Shown piece by piece: positions 36,770 through 44,887 of a stretch of 58,944 nt of DNA. Position 1 is the first letter of the stretch, and each line of letters opens with the position of its first letter. The notes beneath the pieces are model-generated. The model had not been told where the DNA came from. It did no database searches and worked only from the letters and a program-made list of their open reading frames with translations. This stretch comes from Bdellovibrionota bacterium. GTDB taxonomy: Bacteria; Bdellovibrionota; Bdellovibrionia; Bdellovibrionales; JAMPXM01. Position numbers and translations under genes: made by a program. The stretch lies in NCBI GenBank assembly GCA_963170185.1, contig CAUJGS010000052.1, positions 1 to 58,944 on the forward strand. The letters run 5' to 3'.

Positions 36770-36808
36770 AAAAAAGCGGCCTGGCTAGGGGGGGGGTGCC
36801 AGACCGCT
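36770..36808 (-). terminator. terminator of the methyltransferase-like gene
   Basis: An 11-bp stem with one mismatch (36775-36785 with 36798-36808) and, on the minus strand, a T-rich run. Its loop includes a run of nine G (36788-36796). It is about 160 bases past the stop, leaving a long 3' untranslated region in which I see no gene. Confidence 0.75.
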
Positions 36809-36967
36809 CAAAGGGGGTGTCTTATCTAAGAGCAACCTCAGGACCAACGGGGAGTTTTGCTGGTGGCACACGTAAGTATCGGAAAGGACTAAGGAGAGCC
36901 GCGTAAGTGAACCGGGCCGACCATGTACAAAGTTTCGCCAGTGCCGCCGCTTGTCGGCTCGTGCGGT

Positions 36968-37774
36968 TTAAGACGATGTGGTGAACCCCAAGACTTGAAG
37001 CTGGCGCTTGTTTAAAAACCAAAGTGCTGCGGCCCGAGTGGGGCCAAGCCACTCGGTGCCGTGGTCGATCCAGGTGGCGGCCGAGTTCGCGCTCTTGAGC
37101 TGGGCTTCGAGCCATTCGATGCGAAGAGTTTGATTTTGAAGTGCTTCGGCCGGCAGCTCGAACGGCAGTCGGTTTGATGGATCGTCTTTGAGGGTGAGGG
37201 AGAGCAAACCTTTGCGCTCTGTTCTGGCAAGAGCTTTCGATTCGAGATCGTGCAGGCTAGCCCACGAAAATGGTTTCAGCGATGTGGCGAAGATCTTTCG
37301 TGCGAGAAACTCGTCTCGGCGAAAGCTCTTGCGATGAAATTCGAGTTGGCCAAGCAGGCCCGAAAAGAACACGGCCGTTTTGTGAGGATTTGAACCGGAT
37401 GCCTCGCTTAAGAAATCGGCAAAATCGGTTTCTCGGCGACTGGTATGTGGAAGTAGTTTCGAGCTGGGGTGCCAGGTCACGTGTGGCTGGGGGCCTGGAT
37501 GATACCACTTTGCGCGGATGTGTCGCAGGTGGAACAAGGGTTTTGCTAGGGGGTCGGGCTCGACGAGCGTGAGGTGCTTAAGGCCTGCTGGAAGAAAACT
37601 TCCGGGCTCAAAAAGATAGCCCGCGCTGGGTCCGAAGACGATGAGGTGTTCGGGTTTGCATGACAAAAGCCAGTTTTCCAACCAGCACGATACAAGGCGC
37701 CGCGTTGGGAACCAGAGGTCAAGACCTCGCAGTGCGCGAGCGTGGTAGACGAGCCCACCTGACGGCGTTATCAT
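36968..37774 (-). CDS. possible SAM-methyltransferase-fold protein, unknown function
   Basis: A 268-residue protein. Residues 42-78 (EHLIVFGPSAGYLFEP...LKHLTLVEPDPLAKPLF) follow the Rossmann methyltransferase layout: strand, Gly-rich turn, strand ending in an acidic residue. The canonical GxGxG is loose (GPSAGY), so the cofactor is unsure. No signal peptide. The start is 8 bases from the divergent greB start, so each promoter must lie in the other's coding region. Confidence 0.6.
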   Translation of the reverse strand: MITPSGGLVYHARALRGLDLWFPTRRLVSCWLENWLLSCKPEHLIVFGPSAGYLFEPGSFLPAGLKHLTLVEPDPLAKPLFHLRHIRAKWYHPGPQPHVTWHPSSKLLPHTSRRETDFADFLSEASGSNPHKTAVFFSGLLGQLEFHRKSFRRDEFLARKIFATSLKPFSWASLHDLESKALARTERKGLLSLTLKDDPSNRLPFELPAEALQNQTLRIEWLEAQLKSANSAATWIDHGTEWLGPTRAAALWFLNKRQLQVLGFTTSS

Positions 37775-37782
37775 AAATCCCC

Positions 37783-38394
37783 ATGAGCAAAGCCTTCGTC
37801 AAAGAGGATAGTGACCAATTGGATTCTGACCAAGAGGAATTGGGGTCGGATCAAGACCTTGGCCTCGACGAGGATCTTGGCGAGGACTCGGAAGGCTCGA
37901 AGGCGGTTTTTCGCACGGGCAAGAACTACATCACACAGCGTGGTTTTGATCGCCTGAAGGCCGAAGTTCACGAGCTGCTTACTGTCGAGCGTCCGAAGAT
38001 GGTGGAAACTGTCGCGTGGGCGGCGAGCAACGGCGATCGTTCGGAAAATGCGGATTACCAGTACGGAAAAAAACGCCTGCGTGAGATCGACCGTCGTATT
38101 CGGTTTCTGCAAAAGCGCATGGACATTGCCGAGATCGTGCATCCCGACAAACAATCGGGCGACAAGGTTTTGTTCGGTGCAACGGTGACCATCGAAGATG
38201 AAGATGGGGGCACGCGCGTTTACAAGATCGTCGGCATCGACGAGACCGACGCAAAGCTTGGAAAAATCAGTTGGATTTCTCCCATCGGACGCGCGCTCTT
38301 GCAGGCGAAAGTCGGCGACGCCGTTGTCGTGCAAATGCCAAAAGGCGAAGAAGAGCTTCTGGTTCAAAAAATTGAGTTCAAGGACATTTTGTGA
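37783..38394 (+). CDS. greB: transcription elongation factor GreB-like
   Basis: A 203-residue Gre factor with an acidic N-terminal extension of about 43 residues not found in standard GreB (158). The coiled-coil domain begins at NYITQRGFDRLKAEV and carries the acidic tip GDRSENADYQYGKKRLREID, typical of GreB. The C-terminal FKBP-like domain includes YKIVGIDETDA and ISPIGRALL. It rescues backtracked RNA polymerase by stimulating transcript cleavage. Its stop overlaps the next gene by GTGA. Confidence 0.94.
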   Translation: MSKAFVKEDSDQLDSDQEELGSDQDLGLDEDLGEDSEGSKAVFRTGKNYITQRGFDRLKAEVHELLTVERPKMVETVAWAASNGDRSENADYQYGKKRLREIDRRIRFLQKRMDIAEIVHPDKQSGDKVLFGATVTIEDEDGGTRVYKIVGIDETDAKLGKISWISPIGRALLQAKVGDAVVVQMPKGEEELLVQKIEFKDIL

Positions 38395-39449
38395 GTTCAA
38401 CTGTGACCAGTGGTCAGCGTGAGTTTGCGGTTCGTTTTTGGGGAACGCGTGGGTCGATCCCGTCGCCTAAAACCCCTCAGGTCTTGCGAGAACGTCTGAA
38501 GGAGACTCTCGAGGCCTTTCGCCACGAGGCGGTGTCGGGCTCACTTTCGACCGACAAAGCTTTGCAGTCGGAAAAAGCGGTAGAGACTTTTTTGGAGCAG
38601 CTCCCGCATTGGCAGTCGCAAGGTTACGGCGGCGACACGTCTTGTGTGCAGATCGAGGGCGCCGACGAGCCGATGATCATCGATGCTGGTTCGGGGATCC
38701 GTCGACTTGGTGAAGAGCTTATGCGCGGTCCCTGCGGCAAGGGACAAGGTGTCGTGCATCTTTTCTTCACGCACTTTCACTGGGACCACATCATCGGGCT
38801 ACCGTTTTTCACGCCAGTATTTATCCGTGGCAACCAGATCCACATCTACGCCGTGCAAGATGACGTCGAATCTTGCGTTCGCCAAGTTTTTCGCAAACCA
38901 TTTTTTCCTGTCGGCTACGAAGAGTTGGGTGCGAAGTTTCAATACCACAAGCTCGCACCGCGAAAACCGATCGGGCTTCAGGGGTTCACCTGGACGCCCT
39001 ATCAGTTGGATCATCCGGACCCTTGTTGGGGATTTCGAGTCGAGCGTGAAACCGCCAAAGGGAAAAAGGCCTACGCGCATTGCGTGGATAGCGAAGCGAC
39101 GCGAGTTTCGCCGGTCGATCTTGGTGAAGATATTGGCCTCTATCGCGATGCGGACCTTTGTTACTTCGATGCCCAGTACACCGCACCGGAGATTCTCACG
39201 CATTTGAATTGGGGGCACTCCGCCGCGCCAATTGGAATCGAAATGGCGTTACGCGAGGGAATCCAGCAGATCCTATTTGCCCATCATGACCCGGCGGCAT
39301 CGGATCAGAAGATATTTGAAGCAGAAAAACAGACGGCTGACTTTTTGGAGTCCTATCGCACGGCTGCACGCAATGGCGGGCGAACGTTGCCAGGCCTTCA
39401 GTGGTCTTTTGCGCGCGATGGTGATCGCGTGGTGCTTGGTTTATTCTAG
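38391..39449 (+). CDS. metallo-beta-lactamase-fold hydrolase (phosphodiesterase-like)
   Basis: A 352-residue MBL-fold protein. FAVRFWGTRGSIPSP at the N-terminus, the zinc motif THFHWDH (HxHxDH), IIDAGSGIRRLG, HCVDSEAT and a final HHDP are the metal-binding set of a family that includes cyclic-nucleotide phosphodiesterases and RNase Z-like enzymes. Residues about 20-70 are an insertion. The GTG start at 38391 overlaps greB. The substrate is unknown; a nucleotide phosphodiesterase is a reasonable guess. Confidence 0.85.
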   Translation: MSSTVTSGQREFAVRFWGTRGSIPSPKTPQVLRERLKETLEAFRHEAVSGSLSTDKALQSEKAVETFLEQLPHWQSQGYGGDTSCVQIEGADEPMIIDAGSGIRRLGEELMRGPCGKGQGVVHLFFTHFHWDHIIGLPFFTPVFIRGNQIHIYAVQDDVESCVRQVFRKPFFPVGYEELGAKFQYHKLAPRKPIGLQGFTWTPYQLDHPDPCWGFRVERETAKGKKAYAHCVDSEATRVSPVDLGEDIGLYRDADLCYFDAQYTAPEILTHLNWGHSAAPIGIEMALREGIQQILFAHHDPAASDQKIFEAEKQTADFLESYRTAARNGGRTLPGLQWSFARDGDRVVLGLF

Positions 39450-39483
39450 AGATTTGTTTTGCAGCAAGAAAGTGAGTTGAAAC

Positions 39484-41292
39484 GTGTTCAAGTCATTCTT
39501 TAAGTCGATGGTGGCTTCGCTTCTCGGGATTCTGGCGGCGATCTTTATCGCGGCGTTTGTGATCCCCATGATTTTTGCGACGGTGTTTTCCACCAGCAAT
39601 TGGGCCAAGCGTGAGCCGATTGAATCAAAGTCTGTTCTACATCTCCTGCTGGATGGAGAAATCGTCGATAGCGCTCCGACTGTCGAGTCAATTCTCGAAG
39701 ACGGCCGAGCGAAAATTCGGTTGCAGCGTCTTATCCGAGCCATCCGCTTAGCTCGCGAGGATGCTCGAATCGTGGGGGTGGTGGTGGATCTGCGCAATCC
39801 GTCTATGGGTTGGGCGTCGGCCACCGCAATTCGCCGTGAGCTCTTGGCCTTCAAGGAGGCCAAGAAGTTTTCCTTCACCTATGCCGACCGTATGAATGAA
39901 ATGGGATTTTACATCGCAAGCGGCACGGATCGCACGGTGATGCAGCCTTATGGCGACGTCGAAATGGACGGTCTGGCCTCGGAAATTCCTTTCATGAAGG
40001 GGCTCTTTTCGAAGCTCGAAGTAAAGCCGACGATCTTTCGGGTCGGAAAGTTCAAAGCGGCGGTTGAGCCCTTCATCTTGGACAAGATGAGCGAGGAAAA
40101 CCGCGAGCAAACGCGAGTTTTGCTAGAAGATATTTGGTCGGAGGCGCGTAAAGGGATCGCCGCGGCCGCGAAAGTTTCAGAAGAAGAACTCGACGGCTGG
40201 ATGTCGGGCTTGGCCATTAAGTCGGTTGACGATGCCAAGCGCGTTCGCCTGGTTTCGGACCTCATGTTTACGGATGAGTTCGATACACTTGTTCGCAGTG
40301 CCGCGGGCTGGGCGCCCGATGCTTCTCAGCAGTTTGTTTCCGTCGCACGCATGGCTCTTGAAGGACGCAAAACAAGTTCCAAAGGTAAACGCAAACTCGC
40401 TCTTCTGATTGCAGAAGGAGAGATTGTGAAGGGCCAAGGTGGGCGCGGGCAAATTGGCGACGACACGTTCTTAAGTGCGCTTTACGAGATCGAAGAGGAC
40501 CCGGACGTCGCGGCCGTGGTGGTTCGTATCAACAGCCCGGGGGGCGATGCGCTTGCGAGCGATATCTTATGGCGCAAAATGACGGTGATGGATGAAAAGC
40601 GTCCGATGGTGGCCTCGCTGGGGGATATCGCGGCTTCTGGTGGGTACTATATGGCGGTCGGTGCTCGCCATATCGTGGCGGAACCTACGACCATCACGGG
40701 CTCGATCGGCGTGTTTGGACTGCTCTTCAATGCGGAGAGTTTGTTTAAAAACAAGCTCGGTGTTTTGTTTGACCGGGTAGCGACCCATAAACATTCGGAT
40801 CATGGCGGAATCACACGAGCGCTGACCGGCGAAGAGTCGGCAAGTATCCAAAGTTCTGTCGAGCGCGTTTATCGCCGATTTATCAATGTCGTGGCTCAAA
40901 GCCGCGGCTTTGAAAAAATCGAAGATCTAGAGGCGATGGCCGAAGGCCGAGTTTGGTCGGGCACGCGAGCGGTGCAAATGGGGCTTGTTGACGAGCTAGG
41001 AGGTTTGGATCGCGCGATTGCCAAAGCGGCCGAGCTTGCTGGTCTTGGCGACGACTACGTGATCGAGACCTTCCCTAAACCGATTGATCACTTCTCGAAG
41101 TTCTTTGAGGCTTTGGCCGATGGCTCGGACACGGCTGCTGCCGTATCCGAGATGATGCGTTTTCGTTCGGAATTGATTCATGGCAAGTTTGAAAACCTGC
41201 CGGAGGCTTTAGGGCTTGTCGAGCGTGTGAAGGCCTCTGGGCGCCCGGCGACTTTGGCGCGTGAGCCGCTGTCCCCGACATCGATCCGCTAA
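39484..41292 (+). CDS. sppA: signal peptide peptidase SppA, 67K form
   Basis: A 602-residue protease IV that degrades cleaved signal peptides in the membrane. One N-terminal anchor (SLLGILAAIFIAAFVIPMIF). Two tandem Clp-like domains: the catalytic Lys191 in VGKFKAAVEPF is in the first, the nucleophile Ser385 in DIAASGGYYMA in the second, together with RINSPGGDALAS and TITGSIGVFG. Starts with GTG at 39484. A strong terminator follows. Confidence 0.96.
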   Translation: MFKSFFKSMVASLLGILAAIFIAAFVIPMIFATVFSTSNWAKREPIESKSVLHLLLDGEIVDSAPTVESILEDGRAKIRLQRLIRAIRLAREDARIVGVVVDLRNPSMGWASATAIRRELLAFKEAKKFSFTYADRMNEMGFYIASGTDRTVMQPYGDVEMDGLASEIPFMKGLFSKLEVKPTIFRVGKFKAAVEPFILDKMSEENREQTRVLLEDIWSEARKGIAAAAKVSEEELDGWMSGLAIKSVDDAKRVRLVSDLMFTDEFDTLVRSAAGWAPDASQQFVSVARMALEGRKTSSKGKRKLALLIAEGEIVKGQGGRGQIGDDTFLSALYEIEEDPDVAAVVVRINSPGGDALASDILWRKMTVMDEKRPMVASLGDIAASGGYYMAVGARHIVAEPTTITGSIGVFGLLFNAESLFKNKLGVLFDRVATHKHSDHGGITRALTGEESASIQSSVERVYRRFINVVAQSRGFEKIEDLEAMAEGRVWSGTRAVQMGLVDELGGLDRAIAKAAELAGLGDDYVIETFPKPIDHFSKFFEALADGSDTAAAVSEMMRFRSELIHGKFENLPEALGLVERVKASGRPATLAREPLSPTSIR

Positions 41293-41353
41293 AGAGGGAA
41301 CGAAACGGCTTAAGATGGCTCGGCGCTAAAACTTAGACAATCGAGGCATTTCC

Positions 41354-41398
41354 AAAGATCCGCTGTCGAGGAATTCGACAGCGGATCTTTTGTTTTTT
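41354..41398 (+). terminator. strong intrinsic terminator of sppA
   Basis: A perfect 16-bp stem (41354-41369 with 41375-41390), 5-nt loop and a T-rich run. Confidence 0.95.
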
Positions 41399-41453
41399 GA
41401 CCAAACAACAGTGGCTTGCCGCGTTTATTTTCGATTTCAAAGACTCCGCCCCG

Positions 41454-41461
41454 ACTGTCTC
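41454..41461. repeat. recurrent ACTGTCTC motif, copy 3
   Basis: ACTGTCTC upstream of the first cytochrome-domain lipoprotein gene, about 85 bases before its start. Confidence 0.4.
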
Positions 41462-41481
41462 GCTTTGGAGCGGAAAAAAGA

Positions 41482-41562
41482 ATGAAAAGACTTAAGGCCT
41501 ATTTGAACCTCCCCGAAACGAAGAGAGGACCGTTGGGGGGGCTGTTATGTCGAACGATTTAG
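41482..41562 (+). other. possible 26-codon upstream ORF overlapping the next start
   Basis: ATG at 41482 opens a frame that ends TAG at 41560-41562, 13 bases past the start of the lipoprotein gene at 41547 and out of frame with it. The upstream bases offer only a weak ribosome-binding site. Could couple translation; may be chance. Confidence 0.25.
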
Positions 41563-42599
41563 ACGACAACTCAAAAGTTGGAAGTGACGAGAGGAACACG
41601 GATGGACTTCCTCGCGCGCGGCTGATTAAGAGGTTTGGCTGGGTCTTGGTTGTTGTGGGTGTTTCCACGACCGCACTCTTTACGAACTGCGATGGCGGTT
41701 TCAAATACGATCCAAACTCGGGAAAGCTTGAAAGTCTGGGAGATGGGCAAAACCAATCCGGCGATCTCAAGATCACGACGTTTAATCCTGCCGGTATGGT
41801 GGTTTCGGAAGGTCAGTCTTTAGAAGGCGGCGTTGACTATCGACTTGTCGCCACGGGAACCGGATTATCGAGCGCCACAATTGCTTGGCAGATCACCGAG
41901 AACTCGGGGGCCTGCGTGCTTCGCAATGGTGTTTCCGATGACACTCGTTACGTGATGTGTGATCAGTCGGGCCGTGTGTCGGTTCAAGTGTCGGCGACGT
42001 TTGCTGATGGCGCTCGTTCGGTGGCTTCGGTGCCGCGTACGACCGCGGCTGTGTCGGATCCAAACGATGCTTGCGGCGCTAGTACGGCAAGTCGCGTGGT
42101 GTTCCGTATTCCAGCCAATACTGGAACAAGTCCTTGGAACTCGTCGGCCGCACCGGTTTTGGTGTTTGTCGGGCAAACGCTGCGCATCTGTAATAACGAT
42201 GCTCGCGGTCACCAGCTTCACACCAACGGCAATCCGTGTCCGCACCAACCAAACACGATGGCAACCGGTGCGTTCTATGATTGCGCGATCAACAATACCA
42301 ATGGTGTGAATGCGACGACGGGAATCGTGAACGGCACGTATGACCATAACATCGGTACGAATGCGGCCTTCTATATCCGTATTCTCAATGGTCAGGCGTT
42401 GTACGCTGATGCCACGCAGTCGTCGACAGGGCGGGACTCGTGCGCGACCTGCCACAATCCGTATTCGAACTCGTCGGTGAGAAACGCCTCGTTTGCTGAA
42501 ATCAAGGCGGCGATTGCGTCGGTTCCGGAAATGGCTGTTATGAGAAACGGTCTAACGGATGACGAGATTCGAGCGATTGAATTCGCGTTGAATCGCTAG
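41547..42599 (+). CDS. lipoprotein with plastocyanin-like segment and C-terminal cytochrome c domain (copy A)
   Basis: A 350-residue predicted lipoprotein. Lipobox-like FTNC48 with Asn before the Cys. Residues about 75-170 look like an Ig-type domain. Residues 202-245 (VLVFVGQTLRICNNDARGHQL) resemble the first half of a cupredoxin, the strand and His before copper, followed by CPHQPNTM. The C-terminal domain carries a heme motif CATCH (299-303) and Met329 as the likely axial ligand, ending in the helical TDDEIRAIEFALNR. It should receive covalent heme outside the cytoplasm and carry electrons. A tandem paralog lies downstream. Copper binding is only suggested. G7 precedes the ATG at 5 bases as the ribosome-binding site. 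Confidence 0.8.
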   Translation: MSNDLDDNSKVGSDERNTDGLPRARLIKRFGWVLVVVGVSTTALFTNCDGGFKYDPNSGKLESLGDGQNQSGDLKITTFNPAGMVVSEGQSLEGGVDYRLVATGTGLSSATIAWQITENSGACVLRNGVSDDTRYVMCDQSGRVSVQVSATFADGARSVASVPRTTAAVSDPNDACGASTASRVVFRIPANTGTSPWNSSAAPVLVFVGQTLRICNNDARGHQLHTNGNPCPHQPNTMATGAFYDCAINNTNGVNATTGIVNGTYDHNIGTNAAFYIRILNGQALYADATQSSTGRDSCATCHNPYSNSSVRNASFAEIKAAIASVPEMAVMRNGLTDDEIRAIEFALNR

Positions 42600-42635
42600 G
42601 GATTGAACAAAGGGTCTTTTGCGGCGTCTTGTCTT

Positions 42636-42643
42636 GAGACAGT
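42636..42643. repeat. recurrent ACTGTCTC motif, copy 4 (reverse)
   Basis: GAGACAGT, the reverse complement of ACTGTCTC, about 92 bases upstream of the second cytochrome-domain lipoprotein gene. Confidence 0.4.
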
Positions 42644-42734
42644 GCGACCGAAAGACTGGGATCGATTGAAGTTTTATGGAATTCTAAAGGGACGAAGGCT
42701 TTGAGATGGCCTTCAGATCCTCGAGGGGGCAACC

Positions 42735-43745
42735 GTGGGACATCAGAATGAACGAAGAGAGTCGTCATCTAGGCTGCGTCGGCTGTTAGCTAGCGCGCCG
42801 CTTGTTGTCTTGGCTTCGATCATGGTCGTGTCCTTTCAGAACTGCGATGGCGGCTTTCATTACAGCGCGGAGTCGGGTCTTTCTAGCCTCGGGCCAAGCG
42901 GTGTTGGCGACGACACGTTTAAGCTCACGACATTCGACAACTTCAATTTGGTGGTTCCGGAGGGGCGTCAGTTCCTTGGCGGGATCGAGTACAAGGTCGA
43001 AGCTTCGGGCTCGGCGCTAAATGGCGCGACTTTGATGTGGGCTTTGCCGAGCAACACAGGAAACTGTATTTTGAAATCGGGAACAACTCCGGCAGTCCGC
43101 TTTATTCAGTGTGACCGATCGGGATCGGTTCGGATTCAGGCGACGGCCATTCTCGCCGATGGTTCGACCAGCGTGCTTTCTTCCGAGCGTACGACTGGTG
43201 CCGTGGTGGTCGACAACTGTAGCAATCCACCTTCAACACGCGCGACCTTCCGAATTGTTTCGGGTACGGGCTCCAATGCGTGGAACACATCGGTTGCGCC
43301 GGTTGTGGTTTTCCTTGGGCAAACACTTCGTATCTGTAACGATGACTCTGTCCCGCACCAATTGACCACTGGCGGAAACGGTTGCGCGAACCAGGCGGCG
43401 CCGATGGCTAACGGCGCGTTTTATGATTGCACGATCGCCAATCGCAACAACCTCGACGGTGCTACTGGCACATTCAACGGCTGGTTTGATACGGCGGCCG
43501 GAGCAAACGCGCGCTTCTTTGTTCGTCCTTTGGATGGCCAGGCTCTTTATTCGGATACGACGAAAACCAGCAATGGTCAGTCGTGTGCGAGCTGTCACAA
43601 TGCCTTTGCTAACAGCACAAAGCGAGGGTCCTCGTTCACGGCCATCAAAAACGCCATCACCTCCAATCGCGGAAATATGGCGATTTACAATGGGCGAATC
43701 ACCGATGATGAGATCCGAGCAATTGCATTTGCTCTGAGTCGCTAG
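42735..43745 (+). CDS. lipoprotein with plastocyanin-like segment and C-terminal cytochrome c domain (copy B)
   Basis: A 336-residue tandem paralog of the previous gene with the same order: FQNC37 lipobox, Ig-like part, GQTLRICNDDSVPHQL segment, heme motif CASCH (284-288) and Met315. The segment corresponding to CPHQ in copy A is CANQ, so one possible copper ligand is missing, which suggests that only copy A could bind copper. The GTG start has GAGGGGG 6 bases upstream. It is separated from copy A by 135 bases with its own hairpin (about 42694-42714), so it may have its own promoter. Confidence 0.8.
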   Translation: MGHQNERRESSSRLRRLLASAPLVVLASIMVVSFQNCDGGFHYSAESGLSSLGPSGVGDDTFKLTTFDNFNLVVPEGRQFLGGIEYKVEASGSALNGATLMWALPSNTGNCILKSGTTPAVRFIQCDRSGSVRIQATAILADGSTSVLSSERTTGAVVVDNCSNPPSTRATFRIVSGTGSNAWNTSVAPVVVFLGQTLRICNDDSVPHQLTTGGNGCANQAAPMANGAFYDCTIANRNNLDGATGTFNGWFDTAAGANARFFVRPLDGQALYSDTTKTSNGQSCASCHNAFANSTKRGSSFTAIKNAITSNRGNMAIYNGRITDDEIRAIAFALSR

Positions 43746-43806
43746 AGTCTTACGGCGGACCTGGACCGCGTCTGGACCTCGGCCGCGTCTTTTCGGCGCA
43801 TAGTGT

Positions 43807-43835
43807 AAGCCACGGATCTTTTGACCGTGGCTTTT
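43807..43835 (+). terminator. intrinsic terminator after copy B
   Basis: AAGCCACGG (43807-43815) pairs with CCGTGGCTT (43825-43833), followed by T's. It lies 62 bases past the stop and 20 bases before the next start. Confidence 0.85.
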
Positions 43836-43855
43836 GATTTGGAGACGATAGCGGA

Positions 43856-44413
43856 ATGAATCGTTCTTCGCGCACATCGTTTCGTTTGATCGTAGGTCTA
43901 AGTCTATTTACCTTTCTCGCCTCGTTTTTCTGGTTCACCGACGACGCCGATGCTCGTCGCCGTCGGCGTCGCCGCGTGAAGCAGCCTAAAGTCATCAACG
44001 AGAAAAAGCTCTATGAGCGCATGGGCGGGAAAGACGCGATCGCCAAAACAGTCGATGACTGGATCCGACTGGCGATGGCCGATGTCGGACTTGCGGAAAA
44101 GCTAAAACCCGTCACGGAAAAGCCTCAAGACTTGGCGAAGTCGCGAAAGCGCCTACAAGACGAACTCTGCGAGATCGCAGACGGCCCCTGCGAGCAAGCC
44201 GCGGAAAGCGAGTGGGTGGCCATTCGCACGCGAGCGCAGATGGATGAGACGCAAACTGTGGCGTTCACCGCGCTTCTTAGCGAAGCATTGCTCACGCGCG
44301 GAGTTGGCGAACGCGAGCGCAACGAACTATTGGGCCGTTTAGGACAAGTCGAGCCGCTTGCCGTTTCCGAAGCCACCGGACCGGCATCGGAACGTCGCGG
44401 AGGCAATCGGTGA
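43856..44413 (+). CDS. exported truncated-globin-like protein, proximal His apparently absent
   Basis: A 185-residue protein with a signal segment (about 8-28) and a run of seven Arg (34-40). Residues 51-165 follow the group-1 truncated haemoglobin layout: KLYERMGGKDAIAKTVDDW then DLAKSRKRLQDELCEIADGPCE. Where this family has the heme-ligand His (a 'GHL' block before the last helix) the sequence reads VAFTALLSEALLTRGV, so the proximal His seems missing. It may bind heme differently or have lost it. It follows the two cytochrome-domain lipoprotein genes and precedes a thioesterase gene on the same strand. Confidence 0.65.
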   Translation: MNRSSRTSFRLIVGLSLFTFLASFFWFTDDADARRRRRRRVKQPKVINEKKLYERMGGKDAIAKTVDDWIRLAMADVGLAEKLKPVTEKPQDLAKSRKRLQDELCEIADGPCEQAAESEWVAIRTRAQMDETQTVAFTALLSEALLTRGVGERERNELLGRLGQVEPLAVSEATGPASERRGGNR

Positions 44414-44470
44414 AGTTTGCGAGAGCTTTGGGCGGAAACTGTCGCAGAATACTCCTGCTGGAGCGACACG

Positions 44471-44887
44471 ATGAAGACATTTGAATACCAAGTTCTGATC
44501 AAAGAAGCCTACCTCGACACATTTGGACACGTGAACAATGCGCACTATCTCACGCTGTTTGAAGAGGCTCGTTGGGACATGATTTCTAACCGTGGTTATG
44601 GTCTTAAAGAGATTCAAGCTCGTGGTCAGGGGCCTGTGGTTTTGGAAGTGAAGATTCGGTACCAAAAAGAGCTCAAGCTTCGCGATCTGATCACGATTCG
44701 CACGACTCGTCTTGAAAATGAAAATGGTCGGCGAAACATCACGATGAAGCTCGAGCAAAAGATGATCAATGAAAAGGGTGAGGAGTGCTGCACGGCCGAG
44801 TTCACCTTCGGACTCTTTGATCTCAAGGCACGTAAGCTCGTGTCGCCGACGCCGGAATGGTTGCGCGCAATTGGTGACATCGATTGA
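44471..44887 (+). CDS. acyl-CoA thioesterase, hotdog fold (YbgC/FadM-like)
   Basis: A 138-residue hotdog-fold protein. YLDTFGHVNNAHYLTLFEEAR is the family hallmark (catalytic Asp/Tyr-type region, His-Val-Asn-Asn). It hydrolyses acyl-CoA or acyl-thioesters in the cytoplasm. The ATG at 44471 is chosen, with GGAG 7 bases upstream; the frame opens 18 codons earlier. Its stop overlaps the TTG start of maf. Confidence 0.9.
   Translation: MKTFEYQVLIKEAYLDTFGHVNNAHYLTLFEEARWDMISNRGYGLKEIQARGQGPVVLEVKIRYQKELKLRDLITIRTTRLENENGRRNITMKLEQKMINEKGEECCTAEFTFGLFDLKARKLVSPTPEWLRAIGDID

Noticed and set aside
36788-36796. G9 run as a phase-variation tract
   Set aside because: It lies in the loop of a terminator, outside any coding region or ribosome-binding site.
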